A DNA stretch of 64,000 nucleotides from assembly GCA_947652605.1 (NCBI GenBank), contig OX393577.1, positions 52,786,108 to 52,850,107 on the forward strand, read 5' to 3'. The notes under the pieces are model-generated. The model did not search any database. It was not told where the DNA came from and worked only from the letters and a program-made list of their open reading frames with translations. How positions within the stretch are numbered: position 1 is the first letter of the stretch; each line of letters opens with the position of its first letter. A program made the translations under genes and the position numbers. Positions 31,930 to 43,077 of this stretch are shown here, piece after piece. The stretch comes from Elmis aenea (lineage: Eukaryota > Arthropoda > Insecta > Coleoptera > Elmidae).

Positions 31930-32111
31930 CAGGGCCTATCACAGGGGACCCGGTGTTGCAAAGGGGGCCCGGATTCCAGATAATGCACAAAGTTTTGTGT
32001 ACAAATACTGTTAAAATTTATGAGATCAGCGACGAATAAAAAATAATTTTTTGAAAAGGGGGGCCCGGTGTCTTGCTTCCCCGGGGCCCGAATTTTCTGT
32101 GAACGGCGCTG
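31930..32111. mobile_element. 182-bp hAT MITE
   Basis: Ends CAGGGCCTATCACAGGGG and CTGTGAACGGCGCTG are inverted. The flanks GTCAGAAC (31922-31929) and GTCAGAAT (32112-32119) are an 8-bp duplication with one change. GGGGACCCGG and CCCCGGGGCCC blocks lie inside the ends. No coding. Confidence 0.8.
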
Positions 32112-32119
32112 GTCAGAAT

Positions 32120-32639
32120 TACTCCAAGCAATGCCAAGTTTAGTTATTAAACATTACGAAAAATTTAATTAAATTCACTCAACCAAATATTTTACATTTT
32201 CTACATTGATAATAAACAAGAGTCATTTAAATATGTTAGTACTTACCTCTTAGACGAAATATGCACATAAAGTTAGCTACTGATCACGATGTTTGCAAAA
32301 GAAGTGATAAATGTTTTATAAGCTTTTCCCTACGCTTACACGTTCACAGTTTCATGATTCAACAAACTGCACTCGATAAACGTTTGTTGTATCATTAAGG
32401 AAAGTTGAGATTGTTTATTTTATGTAGATATTTAAACTTTATATCAATAAAGATAATAAAAATGAAACATACAGAATCGAGGAAAACTTTTTATGTTTAA
32501 TCTTTATGGTTAAATTGCGTTTATACCATGTTAGGACAAAATCAGACATAGCTAGAGTGAACAGACGTCCTGTTTTTAGGGAAGATGTCCTGTTTTTTTG
32601 CACTTTGTCCCGTTGTTCTGACAAACGTTTTCGGGACAC
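32120..32639. other. No recognisable feature
   Basis: AT-rich; no coding motif or terminal repeats recognised. Confidence 0.5.
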
Positions 32640-32642
32640 TTA

Positions 32643-33186
32643 AGTCTGTTTTATACTACTTTTTTTTTCGTTTAAGAAAATCGTATACGATTTTCTAGTA
32701 CGGTGCATCAATCAGAAATTAAAAATCTTGAACGAAAAATTCGTACGAAATTACTACCTGCCCTAAATGCATCCAATTTTAGTATGGGCGCATGCGTATT
32801 CTACTGTTACTGTATCTGACCGCATGTCATTTGTGGGTTAGGTTAACTGAAACAATTAAACGATGTTAAATACTACTTATTACAGTTAATCCCTCACAAT
32901 TTATTTAGTAGGAATAAATATGAAGAATGGGACAAGCGTTAAATATACGTTAAATTTGAAAATGATTCGCTTTATGTTGTGATTAAATTGAACATTTGAC
33001 ATGGTTACTCAAGGTGCCAACAAAATATGATAAAAGTTACTAAAAAGTAACCAAAATATATTGGGGTTTTTGTACCAAAATATAATACAATGTAAAAGGT
33101 CCATATTTTCCATGCTAAATTCTTTTTGTATCAAAAATCGTATACGATTTTCTTAAGCGAAAAAATAGTATAGTATAAAACAGTCT
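32643..33186. mobile_element. PIF/Harbinger-type MITE, family D copy 2
   Basis: Termini AGTCTGTTTTATACTAC and GTATAGTATAAAACAGTCT match copy 1 at 13481-13978. A perfect TTA duplication flanks it (32640-32642, 33187-33189), the PIF/Harbinger target. The palindrome GAAAATCGTATACGATTTTC lies inside the left end at 32676-32695 and its 18-bp core inside the right end at 33134-33151. Relative to copy 1 it carries an extra segment near 32998-33075. Confidence 0.85.
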
Positions 33187-33189
33187 TTA

Positions 33190-33925
33190 TATGTAACCTG
33201 TGCGATCGGTATATTTCGAGCGAATTCGTTTGACAGTTTGAGTGACCGTGTGTGTTGGTGAAAGTCGCTGCGACAGCTGGGCGAAGACACCCACGCCTCT
33301 AAAACCTCACTGACTATAACCTTTAACCGTTTTACGAATATTGCTATTGACGACAGTGTATACTTATATTATTCGTGCTAGAACACATTTTTCTGTTTTA
33401 GCATATCTTAGCTTTATTATTAATTTATACTCCCGAGAATATAATAGTAAAGTAACCACACTGTGGGGCAGATTGACACCATAAGACGAGCCCGGAAAAA
33501 TGTTCAATCAATAAACCCAACCACATCATACTGACATATAATGAAATAAGAAGAATCAATGATTGTCGATCGGCCCACCAGAAATATTTAAGGTATTCCG
33601 GGTGAGCCGGAATCCGCCCCTGAACCACACTAAGTGCCGTTTATCATGATTCCAATTCAAAACGGTAAAATTCACTGCATTTTAGTCTTTTATTAAAATA
33701 AAACTTTCGGAAATTGGATTTAGACGAACTTCAGATATTTTCTACTTTTACTGACACCCAATATTGACAAGAAAAAAAAAGTTTTTTAGTAAAAATTTTG
33801 CTGAATAATGATCACACCATCCAATTTGAACAATTTAGTTTTCGGCATATCGCATGTACACAAGAGTTAAGTTTGTTTTTTTGGCCCTTTCTTTAAAGTA
33901 AAACGATTTTAAAGTGAAAATTCCC
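33190..33925. other. No recognisable feature
   Basis: No coding motif, termini or RNA recognised. Confidence 0.45.
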
Positions 33926-33927
33926 TA

Positions 33928-34356
33928 CACCTGTCAAATTTGCGTTTTCAACCAATCACTTATCTTAAATCTTTTAGAGACTACCAGTAGGAGCAATATT
34001 ACACGGTAATAATTTTACATTCCTCTGCCAGGAGTTGATCCTCCTGTCAAATTTGCGTTTTCGACCAATAACAAACTCAGATTTCCTTTAAACGGCCAAT
34101 AAACATAATCATACACTGATAATTTACTTTTCGCAATTAACAGATTTTCATGCGTTTATTGGTCGTTTCTAAGAAATCGGAACTTTTGATTGGTGGAAAA
34201 TATAAGCTTGGAGAGGGAATAAGGTATTTTGGTCTTGATGATTTTTTGACAGATGTCGGCGACCAATAACGTTACTTTAATATAGATTAAACCACACCCC
34301 TGACACACCACCATAGATAATAACACACCGCTCTGACAGTACTTGTAAAATTTGAC
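33928..34356 (+). repeat. Dispersed repeat family C, copy 1
   Basis: Aligns along its length with 43440-43837 in the same orientation: CACCTGTCAAATTTGCGTTT, TTACACGGTAATAATTTTAC, AATAAACATAATCATACACT, then CTCTGACAGTACTTGTAAAA. An internal repeat CCTGTCAAATTTGCGTTTTC occurs twice. No coding. Confidence 0.8.
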
Positions 34357-34553
34357 ATAACAGATTATGTATGTACCTAAATACTATTTGGTTCATTAAT
34401 TTTTATTAAAATATCATTCTTGAATTAAAAATTAGTTATAAATGATCTATTAATAATAACAATCGCAGTAAGTAGTAGGTATACTTTAATTTATCTAAAT
34501 TAAACAACATTTTAATTTGACAGATAGGTTAGGTGAAGGAAATTTTCTGACAA

Positions 34554-34727
34554 AATATAACTCGTGCTTTGCAAATAATCTATAATTTTTGACAAATCTT
34601 CACTCATACAAGTTGAAGCAGAAAAAATCACGAGTGCACGCAGTGCACGAGCGATTTTTTCAGCTCAACTTGCATTTGGGCATATTTGCTAAAAATTATC
34701 GATAATTTTCAATGCACTTGTTATATT
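34554..34727. mobile_element. Hairpin element H2
   Basis: Outer ends AATATAAC and GTTATATT are inverted, then TGCAAATAATC.. against TTTGCTAAAAATTATCG and AAGTTGAAGCAGAAAAAATC against GATTTTTTCAGCTCAACTT. The apex is CGA-GTGCAC-GCA-GTGCAC-GAG at 34631-34651. The overall design is that of H1 and H3 without sequence similarity. No coding. Confidence 0.7.
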
Positions 34728-34769
34728 ACTACTGAAAAAACACCTGTTTATTTATATGCGAGATAGATT

Positions 34770-35150
34770 ACGGCTATCGCCGTCTGTCGCTTCTTGGTTT
34801 CCATTTTAGCCTGTTTTTCCAATCATCTTCTCAAGTCTCTTGCAACCATTGCTTTCTTCACTTCGTGTCCATAATTTCTGCCTTGCCGACCTCTTCTTTT
34901 TGTATATGGCGGCACCCACTTCCATATTTTTTTGGGCCATCATTCTTCATTCTTAGTCTTTTGAGTACTATTGACCCTATAATGTCCAATTCTACACCCA
35001 TTTCATCTCATGTATGTTTGTTTCTCTTCTTGTACAGCCACGACATCGCCGCCAGTAGTCCATCTCCATCACCTCGATCCTTGACTTCTCCGACAGACGT
35101 CTTTCCCATAATTGTGATCCGTATGTACTGACATTTTCGACTATTGTTTT
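34770..35150 (-). pseudogene. RTE-like LINE, C-terminal part
   Basis: In one minus-strand frame the sequence reads GSQLWERRLSEKSRIEVMEM, DYWRRCRGCTRRETNI, then after disruptions WVQNW, RMMAQKNMEVG and KKKRSARQKLW. This matches the region after the reverse transcriptase in RTE-like LINEs (SExWxL..., MDFWRRCxGLTRxDRIRNE). Frameshifts and stops are frequent. It probably continues the RT relic at 35690-36215, the Jockey fragment having landed between them. Confidence 0.6.
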
Positions 35151-35182
35151 TTAGATTTTAACTTTCACGATTTTAGTTAATT

Positions 35183-35680
35183 ATGCTGGCAAAACCTGGT
35201 AAACCTCCACACGATGTCAAATCATATAGGCCATCTTTTCTTTTGACTATAATATCAAAGTTATTCGAAAAATTAATACTTAAACGATTAAAACCAATCA
35301 TTCAGAATGCAACACTGATTCCTGATCATCAATTCGGATTCAGACCTAAACACTCAACAATAGATCAAGTACACCGTATTACCGATATAATAGAAAAAGC
35401 ACTTGAAGAAAAGAATGTCTGTTCAGCCCTATTTCTTGACACACACAAGCCTTCGACAAAGTGTGGCATGAAGGATTAATCTTCAAACTTAACAAAATAG
35501 CCCTACCAATATGTAAAAATTTTAAATTCCTTCATTTCTAATAGACTTTTTAGAGTGAAACAAGGGGAAGCCTATTCGGAATTGAAAGAAATACAAGCAG
35601 GAGTGCCACAGAGGAGTGTCCTTGGACCTGTCTTGTATCTACTCTACACCAGTGATATACCAAAATTTATTCTCCTGGTT
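35183..35680 (+). pseudogene. Jockey-like reverse transcriptase fragment
   Basis: Reads KPGKPPHDVKSYRP, LLTIISKLFEKLILKRLKP, IPDHQFGFRPKHSTIDQVHR, FLDTHKPSTKCGMKD in one frame. After a gap and frameshift it continues VKQGEAYSELKEIQAGVPQR and SVLGPVLYLLYTSDIPKF. These are RT motifs of Jockey-clade LINEs (SYRPISLL, DHQFGFRxxHST, FLDVxxAFDKVWH, GVPQGSVLGPxLYxLYTxDIP). The first catalytic aspartate block is altered by a deletion, and the FADD motif is not reached, so it is dead. It lies antiparallel between two parts of an RTE-like LINE. Confidence 0.85.
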
Positions 35681-35689
35681 GCTTTTTGC

Positions 35690-36215
35690 ATTGTCCGTTA
35701 TTTCAAAACCCAAGCATTTGTCCTTATTTACATTTAAAATCGTGGTAGTGTTAAGCTACAACGGTGGACTGGTTCTACCTACAACGATGTATTCTGTTTT
35801 AAGAGTATTTACCGTAAATTGTTGAATTCCAAGTTTAGTTTTCTTAGCGTATAATCGATTTCATCTTTGTCTTCAGCTAATATTATCTGATCATCGGCAA
35901 AATGGAGTGTAAGTTAGTAGCCAATCATTTTCTATAAACAAATCCATACTACATTTCTTCCTCCAATTTTTGATAGACCCGATTTAAATACAATTTAAAA
36001 AGAGTGGGTGCTACGCAGCATCCTTGTCTAAGCACTTTTATGATTTAGTTTTAACGTGATATTTGCTGTCCAATATTGATGGAGCTTGTCATGTTTTTGT
36101 ACAGGTTTCGCACTACTTGGGTGTAGGTTTTATTTGGGCCTTGTGTGTCCATAATTTGCCACAGTTTGCATGGGGGAACGCTATCGTAAACTTTAATTAA
36201 ATGTCTCCTTGATTG
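35690..36215 (-). pseudogene. RTE-like LINE reverse transcriptase core
   Basis: Minus-strand frames read KVYDSVPPCKLWQIMDTQGP, then VLRQGCCVAPTLFKLYL, then LTLHFADDQIILAEDKDEID followed by YTLRKLNLEFN. This covers RT motif 3 (DYxKAYDSVPxxKLW), the RQGC block and the catalytic FADD at about 35880-35905. Stops and frame changes separate the blocks. This LINE lineage is the one whose RT reads HFADDQVIIA. Confidence 0.8.
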
Positions 36216-36682
36216 CAGGATAATATCTTTTTAGGCACTTGTTTAAGGCAAAAAACGTTATCCTTACAACGACATTTTGTACTATCATTATATTTAAGAA
36301 TAAATTTTGGTCATAATTTTTTTTTCATTAAGCAAACTCTTATCTTTTAAATCAAATTTCTTTGATCACTTTGGGAAAAATCACTGGATTTTTGTGATTA
36401 TTGTTTAGATTAAACCAATAATTGTGTTTAAAATAATTGTTAGCGCCACATTTTAAAGGAAAATCAAGTAAAAGGCTCATAAAAAATAGCAAAATTGATT
36501 ATGATCTACAATTGACGAAACGTTCTATACAAAATCTTAATAGAGCAACGTAGAAATAATAAAAAACTACCTCGAGAAAACATTTTTAGTATTTCGACAC
36601 TTCTTAACGCAGAGTTTCAAATAAATTGTTTCAGTTTTCTTCGTAACAAGTTTTGAAGTAAGAGGACAATGGAACTTTTCTT
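36216..36682. other. No recognisable feature
   Basis: AT-rich; nothing recognised. Confidence 0.45.
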
Positions 36683-36783
36683 TTCAGATATGAATTCAGC
36701 ACCAAATTTCGCAACTTTGCCCCCATTTAACCAACTTAGTAGCTCTTAAGTTAAGCTAGATCTCAATTTTGGCACACCCTATA
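36683..36783 (+). repeat. Right end of a CAGGGTG-type element (decayed)
   Basis: AATTCAGCACCAAATTTCGC leads to TAGCTCTTAAGTTAAGC and ends TTGGCACACCCTATA. It aligns with the right end of the element at 53701-54456. The opposite end is not found. Confidence 0.55.
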
Positions 36784-37967
36784 TTAAATATCTGTTAATA
36801 TTTCAACACAATCACCAAGATATCTAGATACGTTTACAAACAAGCCAGCTAAGTGCCCAACTTGTCAAGCTTTGCTAACGTCATGGTTTTCACTAACAAG
36901 ATAATCTAAATTAACTAACTTCTTGCACGCTCATGTACGTACTATGGGGCATTGTTCATCAAATTACTGTGGCCTAATTGTTTCCGACAGTTACAGCCGT
37001 TTTGATGGGGCCAGGAACGCATTCATCTTGTATCGTATGAATAAAAAAAAGAAGTTAATTTTATCTTATAAAACCTCGCCTGCTTCAAAGAGGCAGTTTC
37101 ATAAATGAACAGTAACGCAAATAAAAGCAAAAATGACTAAAGATAAAGAAGTTTACATTTCCTCAGATAACATCCTCCAAGGATTTACAAGGTTTTTGAT
37201 TCAATTTAAAAGCAACATGAAACATTCCGCTACATTTCTTTATAAAATTAAGAAAAGATTATATCAGGTGAGTTTATTTAGCTACAGAATATCTTTGCGT
37301 CTTTAAAATATTAACTGACTTAGCATAAACCAAACTGGTTCAATAATATTAATAAGTAAGCACAGCTGGCTATATTTGGTAAAAGTAAGCAAGAAAGTAT
37401 AAAATATTTCCTAATTTTTCGACGAGTTTTATTTCCGCGCGTTTATGAATTTTCTTGTATATTTAGAATTTATCCTGCGACCCCTAAAGAGGATAACGGT
37501 ATACAATGTAAGAACGAGAAAATATTAAAAAATGGCGTCGTACGGATGAGGCGAACGATTCTCGAGTCGGTAAGAAGCGTCGGAAGAAAAAGTGATATAT
37601 TGTAAATAGACTTAACGTATTATTTTTGCTCGGATAATGTGTGATGATGAATTTGTACGTATACAGTTGTAAAACACAAGAATTTGAGTATTTTATGCAC
37701 AAACGTAAAATATTGGTGCCTTAAAATAAAGTGTCTTGTGTCTTGATTTTACTTATTTTTGCAAAATACCCCTGAACTGCAAACCATTTATTTGAGATTT
37801 GAGTTACTATATTTCTAACAGATGTTCAACATTTATTTAACAATAACACTTGGCCAAGTACATTATAATTATATCGGAACCTAATAGCGTTCTTGTTGTA
37901 AGAAAACTTTCCAAAACACCTTAGTTTAGTAAATTGCTTAAGATTCTGTAGAGGATGATACCAACAG
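36784..37967. other. No firm feature; possible polyadenylation-like sequence near 37720
   Basis: AATAAAGTGTCTTGTGTCTTG at about 37725 looks like a poly(A) signal with a GT-rich element and could be part of a solo LTR or a transcript end. No TG...CA LTR boundaries or short duplication could be found, so no call is made. Confidence 0.3.
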
Positions 37968-38270
37968 CGTACAGCAGGGGCTGCAAGGGCTACAGCCCTC
38001 CCAGATTTAAATGAAATTATGCATGTTCTCCAAACTTGTTTACATTTTAACTAAAAACAATTTTTGTTGTACTGCAGCTCCACTCGATATTTTACATTTC
38101 ATAATAATGTCTGCATTTTGCGCAGCCCCACAGGGCTATCATACTATATACGAATGGCAAGTAGACATGGAGTGGGGGTGACGTGTGATATACATGCTAT
38201 TGGAGCTGCAATCATTGCAACCCAAGCCAACTTAACAGGTAAGAGCTTAAGAGCTAATACATTATTATTT
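37968..38270 (+). repeat. Dispersed repeat family S, copy 1
   Basis: Aligns with 57310-57888: CCAGATTTAAATGAAATTAT, GCAGYTSCRCTCGATAKTTTAC, GCTATTGGRGCTGCAATCAT, AGAGCTAATA. Copy 2 is interrupted by a SINE. Confidence 0.7.
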
Positions 38271-38277
38271 TTAATAA

Positions 38278-38371
38278 CAACTAAACACGAAAAGAGACTA
38301 ACGGCAGCTGAAATGAATTTTTTAAGAAAAATAGCAGGAAAAACTAAAAGAGACGAGTGTAATAATAAAGA
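38278..38371 (+). pseudogene. RTE-like LINE C-terminal fragment
   Basis: Reads TTKHEKRLTAAEMNFLRKIA then GKTKRDECNN, matching the (L)RAAEMRFLRRxAGKTRRDRIRN block that follows the RT in RTE-like LINEs. About 31 codons are preserved. Confidence 0.6.
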
Positions 38372-38449
38372 CACAGTAAAACCTAAAGCAAAAAGCAGTA
38401 ATTCAAAGTATAGAAGAAAAACAGCTAAAGCCGGAAGCATTGACAAAAA

Positions 38450-38700
38450 GACCGAGCTTGGTGGCTGGTTGGTAAAACAACCTAACTTGTAATCGGGAGG
38501 TCCTGGGTTCGATTCCCAGGGCCGACTGTCATTGTAGAGGTTTCAGGTGGTTTACTCTATGGTTAAGGCAAATGCTGTGGCAGTACTTTCACCTATCCTT
38601 ACCCGTCCTTGACTATCCACATCCCTACCCATTATTCTTGTACCTCTAACGACTGAAGAGGGGCTTAACCCTCCTATAGCAGTCTCCGCGCGAGCGGAAA
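38450..38700 (+). mobile_element. tRNA-derived SINE, copy 1
   Basis: GACCGAGCTTGGTGGCTGG begins a tRNA-like head. A clear Pol III B box GGTTCGATTCC lies at 38506-38516 inside a T-arm-like CCTGGGTTCGATTCCCAGG. The body continues GTCATTGTAGAGGTTTCAGG to GCGCGAGCGGA, shared with the SINE at 57491-57759. A LINE-like tail follows. Confidence 0.75.
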
Positions 38701-38734
38701 AAACAAGTGACACCCCTTGACAAAAAGAGTAACG

Positions 38735-38895
38735 GAATCAAGGAGGTATGGGAAGAGGCGGACAGGTAGCCTGCGAACGAGAGAGAACAGTTAAAGAGAT
38801 GAGGGCGATGACGGCTGTCAGGAAGGAATTGGAAGGATGGGAAGAGAACCATCAAAGACCGACGCCATAAGGCAAATGGCGATAGAAAAAGAAGA
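38735..38895 (+). pseudogene. LINE-like 3' tail after the SINE
   Basis: Reads MTAVRKELEGWEENHQRPTP before a stop and ends in a GAAAAAGAAGAAGAATAAG tail. The WxxNxxRPTP close and GAA-rich tail fit RTE-like LINE 3' ends. It may be the SINE's LINE-derived tail or a separate LINE stub. Confidence 0.45.
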
Positions 38896-38899
38896 AGAA

Positions 38900-39754
38900 T
38901 AAGTGTTTCATTTTCTGTTGTTTTTCAAAAATATTATTGAAACTTTTTAAGTGTAATTTTTGTTTGTTTTTTAAACACCTGCAGGTGTTGTAGATTACAA
39001 CTAATCTAATCTAAGATTACCGAGCAATGTTTTCCTAATAGTATCATGATTATTGTCAACTTTTGCAATTTTGTTACATTTTAGAGAGTTCATATTTTTT
39101 ATGACAATCTTGAGTTAATGAAAAAAACGCAATTGATTGTTCTTTGGTGTTATTGAAATTGTTACAAAAGTGTAATTTCTTTTAAATAGGTTTTTTTCCT
39201 TTAAAAATCTAATCTTGCGCCTACAAGATATAACCAAGTTGATGATGAGGTAATAGCCAAAAAATAAATGCTTTTAGTATTTCGTCAGTACAAAATTTAC
39301 CATTTAAAACCGAAGCACAGAAGTTTTTTTAGATTATTCAGTATGTATTGTGGGTGTCACTGAATTCTAGTACTGTTGCATTAGTCAGAAAATGTTCTGT
39401 TTAAATAACCGTTTCATTTAAATAAACTCACTTTCGCCAAAACAAAAAAACGATTTCGTATCCTATAAAGCCGATTAAATAGCTAAAATAAAAGTATAAT
39501 TTTCAATAACCTTTGGCTGACACTTGTTGACATAAGAAAATTCAATTTATCTAGATCACGGCACTTGGGAAAATAATTAATTTTGGTGAAAAAATTATTT
39601 GAGGTTATAAAAATTATCCAAAATGGTACAGTTTTATCAAAAATCGTATATCTTTCCAAAACAAGAAATATTTTGGGTGTACCAGAATTCAGTTGCACCT
39701 GGTATATTAGTAACTAGACACCCTTCATTGCTAATTAAACCATCCTTACTTAGA
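38900..39754. other. No firm feature; possible decayed terminal repeat at 39700
   Basis: GGGTGTACCAGAATTCAGTT leading to GCACCTGGTATA near 39675-39710 resembles a decayed TIR end, but no partner is convincing. Confidence 0.35.
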
Positions 39755-39944
39755 ACTTTTGGGGGCCCTGGCGCTTAACTAATGGGGCTCCTTCCAAACT
39801 TTAATAATTTATGCAGCGTTTACAGTTTCAAAAAACCATCTATTTAAAAAAAAATAATTTAAAAATCCGATGGGGATGAAGGCCATCTTTCCTTCGGTGG
39901 CCCCTGGCAGGCGCCAGGTCCAACATCCGTTAAGTCCGCCACTG
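39755..39944. mobile_element. hAT terminal fragment
   Basis: Ends GTTAAGTCCGCCACTG at 39944, inverse CAGTGGCGGACTTAAC, a common hAT terminus. GC-rich GGGGGCCCTGGCGC and GGTGGCCCCTGGCAGGCGCC blocks fit a hAT MITE. The left end is degraded. Confidence 0.5.
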
Positions 39945-41864
39945 CGTCCTTATATCTTTAACAGTTTGTGAGATGCTTATGCTCTTCATGTTTAAACATA
40001 TACACCAGGCATTTCTAAATTTCTTAAAAACAAAATCGTTACAGTGTATTAAAATTCCAAGAATGCTGGCGTAACACACGGAAAATTGATTATACAATTA
40101 GATTCCTTTCATCTCAAACTTGAAAAATTGCGTATGCTTTGTATGGCATTTCAGCCGAATTCGATCTGACTTTCTCCCTCTCGTAATTTTAAATTTAACC
40201 CCAATTAAGAGCTGCATAACTCAATTATAATCGCAGCGTTGGGCATAATTAAAATCGTTGTCTTGTTTATTGATTCTACTTATTGCATGTCACCCATTTT
40301 GAGTTCAAATTTATTGCAGAATTGAATATTAAACTAGCGTAATGGAATTGCTTAGCGACGGTTTCTTGTAAAACATCACCCTCTGATTAAAATTTTAGGT
40401 GAAAACAGTTTACTGTTTTCCATAACTGTGTGTTATAAATTTTGCGAATTTAACATTTGTAAAACCAATCTTAAACTCAAAATTAATCTTGTCCTGCACG
40501 AAAAGTTGCAGATGGTAAGTTTAATTTCTTCGTAACTGTAAACTTAGTTCATTAATTTCATATATTTTTGTTTCAGACATCCTCATTATCTGCAGAAAAT
40601 ATTGTTTACAAGGTACCTACACCACAAATGATGCCGCAACAATTTAACTATGCATCTTGAAAACTGAATCAATAAAGTGGACTAGAAATATACAATTGTA
40701 ATCAAATATTTTAGAATTGCTTTACAAATATTTAAAATAAAAACCACCTGCTATAGTTACAGAATCTATTATCAAGATCACAAAAATAACCTATATTTTG
40801 AATTCCATATAGCAATTACAACACTTAAATGTTACTTTATTACACATCTCAAAGTTTTGTTGAAATAGTAATTAGAGACGTGCCTATCAATTTAGACATA
40901 TTAAAAAATATTTATTTTGCGATGTGGTACCTTAGCGTTTTTAATGAAATTTTAATTAAATTTCAATTGAAATTAAACATTAAGAAGTTTTATTAAAACT
41001 TTGATGAAGTCCACCTTCAAGGAATACTAGACCAGTTTCGAGACTCTCGTCCTCGTATACAACATAATAAATAAAATTGCTACTGACAGAGAGACGAGTC
41101 TTAAAAATAGTCTGGTATTTCTACAAGTGATTTTCCATAAAAACAAACAAGTGATTTGAATCAAGCATCATCTTTAACAAGAAAAGCTTTTATTTATAAT
41201 TTCTCAGAAAATGTTATTCCTGATAAAAGTTGGTGCGTAGTCTAAGATTTTAGGATTGACAAAAAATTCATATGACACTAGATTTTAGCGATTTTAGTAA
41301 TATTCGCAGCAATTAAATGTCCTTGTTTTAAGAGTTTGTGGGAAAAATGTGTTTAAAATTTAAAAAATATGACATTATGAAATTTGACGTATATTTCCAA
41401 CCTTTATTTTTTATAGTAATTTTAACATTTAAAAGTGCAACGAATGGAACTTTAATTTAATTAATAATGGAATTTTAACATCCGTTTTCTCAAAAAAAAT
41501 TATTCTTGATTGGTTCATGGCCTATAATTTATTTTCGCGATCATGATAATATTGTTAAATTGTTCTTATTTTACCGTTACAAAAAAAAATTGTATAGGAA
41601 AAAGTTATTTAAAATTTAAAAATAAGATAATACAAAGCATAACTTTCCTGGACTTTTTTCTCTGTTATAACTATAAATTTGTAGCAAAACTTACCATTGT
41701 GTTTTGTTTGTTTAATGGAAACCTTTTTAAAACAAGTCACCATATTATTTTTATTATTCTATAACGCTGTTTTTCTTTAATTCAATTTAATTTCATATAA
41801 CGTTATACATCAAATAATTAAAAATTGTTTTGCAATGAGTAACCAATGTTGAAACAATAATAGT
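39945..41864. other. No recognisable feature
   Basis: Almost 2 kb of AT-rich sequence without recognised coding motif, inverted termini or RNA. Confidence 0.45.
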
Positions 41865-41996
41865 ATATTTTACAACAAGAGATGAAAGTCCAGTTTTTTT
41901 TGTGAGATTTGTTCACGAGCCGCAAAGCGGCGAGTGAGAAAATCTCACGAACGAAAAAAACTGATTTCATCTCGAGTCGTAAATGCTATTTTGTTA
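41865..41996. mobile_element. Hairpin element H3
   Basis: GAGATGAAAGTCCAGTTTTT pairs with AAAACTGATTTCATCTC, and GTGAGATTT with AAATCTCAC. The apex is CGA-GCCGC-AAA-GCGGC-GAG at 41916-41934. Outer GTA...AACAA and TTGTTAC sequences may be the termini. Same architecture as H1, H2 and R. No coding. Confidence 0.65.
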
Positions 41997-43077
41997 CGAA
42001 ATTAAAATTAAATTATAGAACGATAGTTAATCTAAACGAACCAAATGACAATTATTATGTATAAAGTTTTATTTAATTAATCATTTCATTTCAATAGCGA
42101 CTCCGCACCACACTGACATTGACATAAATAAAATTATAACCTGCAAACGAAATATATTTAATAATATTTTTTGTACCATTCTTAGGCTTTTTAATAAAAT
42201 GCTGCATTAAAATTAAATTATTTGATTAAAATATTAACGAAATTTTAATTAATTATGACTTTAAGTTAGAGACAAAATTAAAACTTTCATGTAGAGTAGG
42301 CAGTAAGAAAATGACAACTTTCATATACATGAGTAGAAACAATTTTTTTTTTGTAAAAATAATATATTGTGACAACAATCTTTAATTACATTTTTTAAAA
42401 GATCTATTTAAACGTCACGTTTTGTTTGACCTATTTTATTTCCCCAACATACACCAATCAAAAAATATAACTAACCACATACATATCCAGTATCTGCAGT
42501 TCTTGGAAATTGAATTACTAACGAATAAAAAGCATAATTACAAATATCACCAATATTAATAAATAGTTTTGTTCACAAAACAAGGTTGTTGTGGTCGGTC
42601 GGGGATATTAATTTCAGGTTTTTGCCATTACAAAATCCTATTGCTCTGCAGCTTATCGAGACAAACATATTTTAAAAAAAAACTGTGTTAACCATGCATT
42701 GATAAAAAAAACTAAATTTACATCAAGGATTTAACTTTGTACAAGATAAATTAAATTAACTTTGCCGTTTAATTAAACTTTGCTATTAAATTACAGTTTC
42801 ATTTAAAGCATGTGCATACAAAGTTTGATTACTCCATATACTGAGGAAAGAGAAAATTAACAACGTCAGAAATAACTAATATCGTCAATCAAAAATCAAT
42901 TAATAACACGGAATAGAATTTCTTGCATGATCCACTTTGAAGTTAAACAATTTACAATTTCAATGTAAATTATCGCAAATCGAGCTAAAAAAATATATGA
43001 TAGAGTACATATATAGACGTCACAAGTAAAAAGTCTATTGATGCCTTTCACAACTAAAATCATAGTATAAGGCTAGG
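41997..43077. other. No recognisable feature
   Basis: AT-rich; nothing recognised. Confidence 0.45.

Noticed and set aside
37480..37760. Solo LTR with poly(A) signal
   Set aside because: No TG...CA boundaries, no 4-6-bp duplication and no primer-binding site could be found.
38480..38525. tRNA gene suggested by a perfect B box
   Set aside because: No cloverleaf can be completed 5' of it, and the same sequence recurs at 57491-57759 as a SINE with target duplication.
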